A stretch of DNA of 64,000 bases from Limnobacter humi (GTDB taxonomy: Bacteria > Pseudomonadota > Gammaproteobacteria > Burkholderiales > Burkholderiaceae_B). The notes beneath the pieces were generated by a model. The model did no database searches. It saw only the letters and a program-made list of their open reading frames with translations, and was not told where the DNA came from. Location of the stretch: NCBI RefSeq assembly GCF_024518835.1, contig NZ_JANIGO010000006.1, forward strand, positions 62,001-126,000. The letters are read 5' to 3'. Shown here piece by piece: positions 57,603 through 64,000 of this stretch (positions are counted from its first letter, which is position 1; every line of letters begins with the position of its first letter). Made by a program: the position numbers and the translations under genes.

Positions 57603-58473
57603 GGTACGCATTCATTGCCAGGGAAGAACCCAATCACGCTGTTAGAACCCTGTGCAAGGTGATGAATGTGAACCGTAGTGGCTATTACGTATGACAGGCC
57701 AATCCAGAATCGAAGCGCCAGAAACAGGACACCAAGCTGCTTGGCTTGATTAAACAAAGCTGGTTGGAAAGCGGTTCCATTTATGGCTATCGCAACGTGG
57801 CTGACGACCTTCGCGACATTGGCACCAAGTGCGGCAAACACCGCGTGTACAAACTGATGAAGCAAGCCAAGCTTGCTTCGCAGCGTGGCTACAACCGAAG
57901 GCCTTACATGCGTTCTGGTGCCGTGGCACAGGCTGCACCGAATCGTCTTGAGCAGAACTTCACAGTGCACCAGCCCAATCAGGCCTGGGTTGCTGACATC
58001 ACTTACATCCGCACCCACGAGGGCTGGTTGTATTTGACCGTGGTGATTGATTTGTTCTCAAGACAAGTAGTGGGTTGGTCAATGGGCTCAAGAATCGACA
58101 CTGAACTGGTTATCAACGCTTTGCTGATGGCGGTTTGGAGACGTAAACCCAAGCAGCAGGTGATTGTGCATTCTGACCAAGGTTGCCAGTTCACCAGCAA
58201 AGAGTGGCAGGACTTTTTGACCACCAACAGGCTGGTGTGCAGCATGAGCCGCCGAGGAAACTGCCACGACAATGCGGTGGCAGAAAGCTTCTTTCAACTG
58301 CTCAAGCGCGAAAGAATTCGACGCCGAACCTTTGACACCAGAAATCAGGCTCGAGAAGAAATCTTCGATTACATCGAGGTGTTTTCAATCGAAAGCGCAG
58401 GCACTCATTCACCAACGGCATGTCGCCTGTGGATTTTGAAAATCAATTTTTAACGAGGCCAACGAGTGTCTAG
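57599..58473 (+). pseudogene. IS3-family transposase OrfB with a nonsense codon and a frameshift
   Basis: The DDE integrase is recognisable: D in AWVADITYIR, D in VIHSDQGCQF, E in NAVAESFFQLL. An in-frame TGA at 57692-57694 (after NRSGYYV, where the family usually has Trp) stops translation early. A one-base loss in the T-run at 58382-58385 shifts the end; restoring it gives NRKRRHSFTNGMSPVDFENQ and a stop at TAG 58471. The transposase should be inactive. Confidence 0.88.
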
Positions 58474-58552
58474 TTAACTCGGGGCGATTCACCCGCGTGA
58501 TTTGTTCGGGGCGGATTAGTACGTCGAAGCACCATTCTTTTTGTGAGCTGAG

Positions 58553-59095
58553 TCAGCAGTCAAAAGACTTCCATGACATACCCTCGGAGTCCTTCTCACT
58601 CACCACCGGCACACCGTCAAACTGCCAGTCAATGCCAAGCGCGGGGTCGTCCCACTTCAGCACCACCTCGTGTTCGGCGCTCCAGTAGTCGGTCACTTTG
58701 TACTGCACCAGGGTGTTGTCTTCCAACACATAAAAGCCATGTGCAAATCCGGGCGGTAACCACAGCAGTTCCTGGCGGGCACCGCTCAACTCAAACGCGG
58801 CCCATTGCCCAAAACTCGGGGAGTCACGCCTTAAATCAACCGCCACAGTTCGAGTGGCACCACTCACCACCTGAATCAGTTTTCCTTGCGCATGTGGTTC
58901 TGTTTGGCAGTGCAAGCCGCGCAACACGCCTTTGTGGGACACACTTTGGTTGTCTTGCACAAAGTGCACGTCCAGCCCGGTTAGTGCTTTAAAAGCCTGC
59001 TCGTTGAACAGTTCACAAAAAAACCCCCGGTTATCAGCGTGCACAGTGGGCTTCAGCAGCAGGGCACCACCCAATTCACGTCGCACAATGTTCAT
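58553..59095 (-). CDS. rfbC: dTDP-4-dehydrorhamnose 3,5-epimerase
   Basis: 180 residues. Cupin-fold epimerase: [31 protein letters not shown] (the catalytic His), and [15 protein letters not shown]. It makes dTDP-4-keto-L-rhamnose. Its ATG overlaps the rfbA stop (4 bp). It ends 61 bp from the IS end. rfbB and rfbD are not in the window. Confidence 0.95.
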   Translation of the reverse strand: MNIVRRELGGALLLKPTVHADNRGFFCELFNEQAFKALTGLDVHFVQDNQSVSHKGVLRGLHCQTEPHAQGKLIQVVSGATRTVAVDLRRDSPSFGQWAAFELSGARQELLWLPPGFAHGFYVLEDNTLVQYKVTDYWSAEHEVVLKWDDPALGIDWQFDGVPVVSEKDSEGMSWKSFDC

Positions 59096-59988
59096 CTCAG
59101 CACACTGTCTTTTAGCAGGCCCAGCATGTACTGCCCGTAACCACTTTTGGCAAAAGGTTTGGCCAAGGCCTCCAGTTGTGCATCGTCAATCCATCCATTG
59201 CGCCAAGCCACTTCTTCTGGGCAGGCCACTTTCAGGCCTTGGCGTTTTTCCAGGGTTTGAATAAATTGCGAGGCTTCAATCAGGCTGTCGTGCGTACCGG
59301 TGTCCAGCCAGGCATGGCCACGCCCCAGCACTTGCACAGTCAATTCACCCCGGGCCATGTAAACCTTCATTAGGTCCGTTATTTCAAGCTCACCGCGTGA
59401 GCTTGGTTTCAGGTTGCGTGCAATGTCTGGTGCTTTTTCATCACAAAAGTAAAGCCCAGTCATGGCCAGGCGGCTGCGTGGCTTGGCGGGTTTCTCTTCA
59501 ATCGACTCGGCTTTTCCATCGGCACCCAGTTCCACCACGCCATACCGTTCCGGGTCTTGCACGGGGTAGACAAAACAGCTGGCACCTTCCGTTAAATCTG
59601 CCGCGGCTTTCAGCTGGGTAGCCAGGTTGTGGCCATAAAAAATATTGTCACCCAGCGCCATCACACTGCCGCATCCGTTCAAAAACCGTTCACCCAGGGT
59701 GTAGGCCTGTGGAAGCCCCTCTGGCGCGGCTTGCACGGCGTAGTCAAGGCGCAGCCCCCACCTGTGGCCGTCACCCAACAGTTGTTGAAAACGCGGGGTG
59801 TCTTGCGGGGTCGAAATCACCAAAATGTCACGCAAACCTGCCAGCATCAAAGTGCTCAGCGGGTAGTAAATCATGGGTTTGTCGTACACCGGCATCAGTT
59901 GCTTGCTCACCGACAGGGTGGCAGGGTACAAGCGTGTGCCGCTGCCGCCCGCCAGTAATATGCCTTTTTTGGGTGTGTTTCCTGTCAT
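59092..59988 (-). CDS. rfbA: Glucose-1-phosphate thymidylyltransferase
   Basis: 298 residues. Nucleotide-binding [16 protein letters not shown] at 9-24, the sugar-phosphate lysine in EKPAKPRS, and metal Asp in ALGDNIFYG. First step of the dTDP-L-rhamnose route. First gene of the two-gene minus-strand operon; divergent from the priming transferase gene at 60198. Confidence 0.96.
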   Translation of the reverse strand: MTGNTPKKGILLAGGSGTRLYPATLSVSKQLMPVYDKPMIYYPLSTLMLAGLRDILVISTPQDTPRFQQLLGDGHRWGLRLDYAVQAAPEGLPQAYTLGERFLNGCGSVMALGDNIFYGHNLATQLKAAADLTEGASCFVYPVQDPERYGVVELGADGKAESIEEKPAKPRSRLAMTGLYFCDEKAPDIARNLKPSSRGELEITDLMKVYMARGELTVQVLGRGHAWLDTGTHDSLIEASQFIQTLEKRQGLKVACPEEVAWRNGWIDDAQLEALAKPFAKSGYGQYMLGLLKDSVLR

Positions 59989-60197
59989 GGTTGCAGCGCC
60001 AAATTGTTTGAAATGTTGGGTATTTTCAGCCGAATTCTACCGACAATTTGACCTTTGAACCGGGTATACAAGGCCATCACCTTTGGTGCTACACTGATCA
60101 CCCGCTGATTAGTTGCAGGTTTGTTTCAGCGCATTGCAATCGCCCGGTAGTAAATTTTGCAATATGTAAATAATTATTCTACGCAATACACAAGGGT

Positions 60198-61337
60198 ATG
60201 GAAATCACTGTTCAATTTCTGCCGCTGGCTGGCTTGGGCCTGTTGTGCGCTTTTTTCACAGCCGCCTTTCTGGCGGCCACCAAGCGTTGGCATGGCGAGC
60301 TCAGTCTTGATGGCTCCACCGGCGTTCAAAAATTCCACACCACCCCAACCCCCCGCATTGGCGGCTTGGCATTGTTGGTTGGCTTGCTCGTGGTGCACGC
60401 CAATGTGCCAGGCACTGCGCTGGGTAACAGTGTTTACCAAACACTCACCTTGCTGTTGGCAGCCGGTATGCCGGCCTTTGGCATCGGCCTCATGGAAGAT
60501 TTCACCAAGCGCGTGTCCGTCAAAATCCGCCTGTTGGCCACGGCGGCCAGTGGGCTGCTAGCCGCTTTGTTTTTGGGTGTGGCCATTCGCCAGGTGGATG
60601 TGCCAGGGCTTGATTTCCTCCTCACCTTCGCACCCTTCGCCCTGGTGTTCACGTCGTTTGCGGTGGCCGGCGTGTCCAACAGCATCAACATCATCGACGG
60701 CTTCAACGGCCTGGCCGGTGGTGTGGTGGTGCTTATTCTGGGCACCTTGGGCCTCATCGCGTATGAAGTGGCCGACCCCACGGTCATGGTGTTGTGCCTG
60801 CTGGGTGCTGGCGTGGTGCTGGGTTTTTTGCTGGTGAATTTTCCGCGCGGGTTTATTTTTCTGGGCGATGCAGGTGCCTACAGCCTGGGTTATTACGTGG
60901 CCATGATGGCGGTGCTGCTGGTGGCCCGCAACCCGGGCGAGGTTAGCCCCTGGGCCATGCTGCTGGCCTGTGGTTACCCGGTCATTGAAACCTTGTTCAG
61001 CATTTACCGCCGTGTATCCCGCCGCCGCCGGCACAACCCCGGCGCGCCCGATGCTTCTCACCTTCACAGTTTGGTGTACCGCCGGCTGGTGTCCCGCAAA
61101 ATCATGCCGGGTGCCAAAGCCTGGAAGCGAAATGCAGCCACGTCGCCCTTCATGTGGGTGTATGCCGCCGTGCCCATGCTGGGTGCACTCACGTGGCCCG
61201 ATAGCTTGCTCATGGTTTTGGCTTGGTTGTTGCTCAGTTTCTCGGTGTACCAGCGCGTTTACAAACGCATGGTGCGCGGCAGTGTGTTTTTTCGCAGCAG
61301 GCAGGCCCATCAATCTGCACTGTCTGAAAGGCCCTAA
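60198..61337 (+). CDS. Polytopic priming GlcNAc-1-phosphate transferase (WecA/MraY family)
   Basis: 379 residues, about eleven membrane segments, AAGGGT before the ATG. Family signatures: FHTTPTPRIGGLA, NIIDGFNGLAGG, FLGDAGAYSLGY and the HLHSLVYRR loop. It transfers a HexNAc-1-phosphate to undecaprenyl phosphate, a priming reaction. A second, unrelated priming enzyme is encoded at 51815. Confidence 0.9.
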   Translation: MEITVQFLPLAGLGLLCAFFTAAFLAATKRWHGELSLDGSTGVQKFHTTPTPRIGGLALLVGLLVVHANVPGTALGNSVYQTLTLLLAAGMPAFGIGLMEDFTKRVSVKIRLLATAASGLLAALFLGVAIRQVDVPGLDFLLTFAPFALVFTSFAVAGVSNSINIIDGFNGLAGGVVVLILGTLGLIAYEVADPTVMVLCLLGAGVVLGFLLVNFPRGFIFLGDAGAYSLGYYVAMMAVLLVARNPGEVSPWAMLLACGYPVIETLFSIYRRVSRRRRHNPGAPDASHLHSLVYRRLVSRKIMPGAKAWKRNAATSPFMWVYAAVPMLGALTWPDSLLMVLAWLLLSFSVYQRVYKRMVRGSVFFRSRQAHQSALSERP

Positions 61338-61426
61338 GCCAACAAGGCTGCCAATTGCCGTTATGCTGTTGTCAGCCTAAACAACCCTTGCACGCATTTC
61401 ATGCGGTCGCATTTTCCGTCAAGCCC

Positions 61427-63952
61427 ATGTTGAAATCCATTCGCAGTTCTCTCCGTGTTGTTACCCTGGCCGCTGTATTCTCAGCCTGCGTTCTGGGCGC
61501 ACCCGCCAAGGCTCAGCAAAGCCAGTTGCCGTTTCCGTTCATGGACATGTCCCAGCAAAATGCAGGCGCTGCCGGGCAGGGTGGGGTGGGGAACAATTCG
61601 TTGGGCGATTATCCTCAAGGTGTGGACACCAACCGCATGCCTCGGGGTGGTGTTGCGGGGGCAAACAGTGGTTTAAACGGCGGCCAAACCAGCAAGGCAA
61701 GTTCAAACACGGCCACCCAGGCTGCACTGGTCAAGCCCTTGCCTGAACGGCCCATCGGCCCCTTCCAACGCTTTGTGCAGGAAACCACCGGCCGCCTGCT
61801 GCCCCTGTTTGGCGAAAATGTGTTGCAAAAAACAGTCGACCTGAACGACCTTAATACGCCGGTGTCGTCCGACTATGAAATTGGCGCTGGCGACGAGCTC
61901 TTCATCAGTATTTGGGGGGCAGTGGATGTGTCGGTTACCGCCACGGTCGACCGGGACGGTCAAATCAATATTCCCTCGGTGGGCACTTTCCCGGTGGCCG
62001 GCGTTAAAGCGCGTAACCTCGACCAACACTTGTCCAACCAGGTGGGCAAATACTTCCGGAACTTCAAGCTCAGTACCTCGTTGGGCAAGCTGGGTGGGGT
62101 CAGCATTTATGTGGCTGGTCAGGCGCTTGCGCCCGGCATGCACCGCGTTGCCAGCACCAGTACGCTGGCCTCGGTGTTGTTTGGTGTTGCACAACCAGGC
62201 TTAAACGGCAGTTTTCGGGATGTGCAATTGCGCCGCGGTGGTGAAACCGTGGCCAAGTTCGACCTGTATGAACTGCTGCGCAACGGCCAGCTCAGCGGCG
62301 ACCGCAAACTGCAGTCCGGCGACGTGGTGTATGTGGGCGCTACCGGCCCGCGCATTGCCTTGAACGTGGAAGGCCCTGCGGCCGCCATTTTTGAACTCAA
62401 GCCGGGCGAAACCCTGCAAGACGTGTTGCAAATTTCCGGCGTTGACCAATCCTTCCTGCGGAAAGACCAAGTGTTGATTGAGGGCTTTAGCGCGCAAACC
62501 AACGCAGCAAACCCCCAGGCACCCCGCGCGGTTGAACAACTGGCTTACGCCCGTGCCCTAACCGAGGCCAAGTTGAAAGACGGCGACATTGTGACCCTGT
62601 TCCAAAATCGCTTGGCCTTTTCCAACGACGTGACCCTCAAAGGCAATGTGGCCGACCCAGCCCGTTACCCATACTTTGACGGCATGCGGGTTGCTGATTT
62701 GGTGCCCAACACCGACGCGCTGATTCGGCCAGATTACTTCCGTAAAAAAAGCGCCTTGGTGGGTTACAACAAGGACTTGAACGACAAAGCGCTATTGACT
62801 GACAAGCGCCTGTACGACAGCTTGAGCTTTGAGGAGCAGGCCAAGTTTCGCGAGCGTTTGCGGCAGGAAAAGGTTGACCTCCCGAAAAACACATCCGTTG
62901 AATCGGGTTCTCCATCCGCAGAAAAGAACAACGAAAACAAAAACCAGCAAGACCCCAAGCTCGAGGTGGTTGAAGACACCATTCGCAACCTGTTGCCCTC
63001 CATCAATTGGGACTATGCCGTGATTGAACGGCTGGACCGCAAAGAACTAAAGCCGGTGCTGGTGCCCTTCAACCTGCGCAAGGCCATGGCCAAAGACCCT
63101 GAACACAACCTGGCCCTGCAACCGGGGGATGTGGTCACCATTTTCAGTGTGGAAGATGCCGACATTCCGAAAACCCGCAAAACAGCGCTCATCAAGGTGA
63201 CGGGTGAAGTATCAGCCCCCGGTTATTACCAGGTGGCACCCGGCGAAACCCTGCGGGACGTGTTGGTCAAAGCCGGCGGCCTGACTGAAAATGCCTTCCT
63301 GTTTGGCACCAAGGTCACGCGAAAATCCATTTTGAAGCAGCAGCAAGAGCAATTCCAAAAGGCGCTGGACCAAGCCGAGCGCCTGCTGCTGGCAGCCACC
63401 AACAAAAATGCTGCATCGGCATTGAACCCAGCTGAAGCAGCCAACGTGCAGGCCCAGGCCGTGCAGCAGCGTGCTTACCTGGACCGTCTTCGTGGCACCA
63501 AGCCCGATGGTCGGGTTGTTGTGAATGTGCAGCCGGAGGCTACACGAATTGCCGAACTGCCGCCCCTGGTGCTGGAAGACGGCGACACGGTGGCCGTGCC
63601 TGCCGTGCCCGGTCAAGTGGGCATTTATGGCTCGGTATACACGCAAGGTGCATTTGCCTACCAAAAAGGCAAAACCGTGTTTGATTATTTGAACCTGGCT
63701 GGCGGCGCCGCCAAAAGCTCCGACACGGGCTCTATTTTTGTGCTGCGCGCCAACGGCACGGTGGAAAGCGCCCAGCAGGGCTGGATTCCTTTTGTGAGTG
63801 GCCTGCGTGGCGAGCGGGCTTTGCCGGGTGATGTGATTTACGTGCCGGAAGACTTTGAGCGGGTGTCGTTCATGAAAGGCTTGCTGGACATTTCCCAAAT
63901 TTTCTATCAAGTGGGCTTGGGCGCAGCAGCGGTCAACGCACTGCAGAAGTAA
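61427..63952 (+). CDS. Wza-like polysaccharide export protein with SLBB domains
   Basis: 841 residues from ATG 61427 with signal peptide (cleaved near AKA). The export domain YEIGAGDELFISIWG at about 160 is followed by several SLBB-type beta-grasp units (VEGPAAAIFELKPGETLQDVL, KVTGEVSAPGYYQVAPGET, GIYGSVYTQGAFAYQKGKT). No lipobox Cys is apparent, unlike Wza, and the protein is more than twice as long. It should form or cap an outer-membrane channel. Confidence 0.9.
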   Translation: MLKSIRSSLRVVTLAAVFSACVLGAPAKAQQSQLPFPFMDMSQQNAGAAGQGGVGNNSLGDYPQGVDTNRMPRGGVAGANSGLNGGQTSKASSNTATQAALVKPLPERPIGPFQRFVQETTGRLLPLFGENVLQKTVDLNDLNTPVSSDYEIGAGDELFISIWGAVDVSVTATVDRDGQINIPSVGTFPVAGVKARNLDQHLSNQVGKYFRNFKLSTSLGKLGGVSIYVAGQALAPGMHRVASTSTLASVLFGVAQPGLNGSFRDVQLRRGGETVAKFDLYELLRNGQLSGDRKLQSGDVVYVGATGPRIALNVEGPAAAIFELKPGETLQDVLQISGVDQSFLRKDQVLIEGFSAQTNAANPQAPRAVEQLAYARALTEAKLKDGDIVTLFQNRLAFSNDVTLKGNVADPARYPYFDGMRVADLVPNTDALIRPDYFRKKSALVGYNKDLNDKALLTDKRLYDSLSFEEQAKFRERLRQEKVDLPKNTSVESGSPSAEKNNENKNQQDPKLEVVEDTIRNLLPSINWDYAVIERLDRKELKPVLVPFNLRKAMAKDPEHNLALQPGDVVTIFSVEDADIPKTRKTALIKVTGEVSAPGYYQVAPGETLRDVLVKAGGLTENAFLFGTKVTRKSILKQQQEQFQKALDQAERLLLAATNKNAASALNPAEAANVQAQAVQQRAYLDRLRGTKPDGRVVVNVQPEATRIAELPPLVLEDGDTVAVPAVPGQVGIYGSVYTQGAFAYQKGKTVFDYLNLAGGAAKSSDTGSIFVLRANGTVESAQQGWIPFVSGLRGERALPGDVIYVPEDFERVSFMKGLLDISQIFYQVGLGAAAVNALQK

Positions 63953-63962
63953 GGGGCGCAGC

Positions 63963-64000
63963 ATGAACAACCCCAATCAAACCCCTGAAATGCTTGAAGA
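63963..64000 (+). CDS. Start of the next gene (partial, perhaps chain-length regulator)
   Basis: ATG 63963 with AAGGGG upstream, ten bases after the export gene. Only MNNPNQTPEMLE is visible. In such loci a Wzz-type co-polymerase often follows, but the residues seen do not show it. Confidence 0.5.
   Translation, partial: MNNPNQTPEMLE

Larger units (their letters stand above)
57273..58491 (+). mobile_element. IS3-family insertion sequence, degenerate
   Basis: 1219 bp. Imperfect terminal inverted repeats of 26 bp (21 identical): left begins TGAATCGCCCCGCTTT at 57273, right ends GGGGCGATTCA at 58491. It holds orfA and a damaged orfB in the usual -1 frame relation with A6G at 57563. Flanks differ (GGC left, CCC right), so no target duplication is seen. 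By end sequence it may fall in the IS51/IS1222-like group. Confidence 0.9.

Noticed and set aside
57270-58494. Target site duplication of the IS
   Set aside because: Bases on both sides (GGC and CCC) differ for 3- and 4-bp windows.

Overview
This window is chromosomal DNA from a Gram-negative bacterium, most likely a betaproteobacterium of the Burkholderiales (a Limnobacter-like organism is my tentative guess, from codon style and gene content, not from any search). Genes are dense, often overlap as ATGA, and encode outer-membrane, periplasmic, Tat and lipoprotein signals. I see no rRNA, tRNA or CRISPR array.

Layout. 1-8.3 kb: the end of an amidohydrolase gene coupled to an epoxide-hydrolase-like gene, a mazEF toxin-antitoxin module with a clear promoter and operator, ilvD, a three-gene oxidoreductase operon divergent from a LysR regulator, and an EamA exporter. 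8.3-14.6 kb: katG, then a zinc-uptake-type operon (small Cys/His protein, outer-membrane porin-like protein, ZnuA-like and ZnuB-like proteins) that lacks an ATPase gene, then a FlgM-like gene. 14.6-19.2 kb: a very large hybrid sensor kinase with two kinase cores and two receiver domains.

19.4-26.75 kb holds the most interesting block: eight tightly packed minus-strand genes (thermostable-hemolysin/GNAT-like protein, AMP ligase, heme-oxygenase-like diiron protein, short-chain dehydrogenase, TPR protein, response regulator, sensor kinase, epoxide-hydrolase-like protein). This looks like a biosynthetic route to a small acyl-derived metabolite together with a membrane sensor. Beside it lies a CHASE2-cyclase/FecR-like/CHAT-protease/beta-propeller group (26.8-33.1 kb).

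33.3-44.5 kb is a mixed region: an anchored serine hydrolase, a hipBA module with a perfect inverted repeat in its promoter, an AraC regulator divergent from a Baeyer-Villiger monooxygenase, an orphan XRE regulator, erpA, a Tat-exported PhoX-like protein, and a subtilisin with a glycine-rich C-terminal sorting tail.

44.5-64 kb is a surface-polysaccharide locus: O-antigen ligase/polymerase, Gmd, glycosyltransferases, acetyltransferase, aminotransferase, a PglC-type priming transferase, a CapD/PglF-type dehydratase, a Wzx-type flippase, a methyltransferase, rmlC and rmlA, a WecA-type priming transferase, a Wza/SLBB export protein and the start of the next gene. Inside it, a lower-GC segment (about 54.3-57.3 kb) ends at a degenerate IS3-family element that cuts off a glycosyltransferase after 26 native codons. 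The missing target duplication and the missing rest of that gene point to a deletion after insertion.
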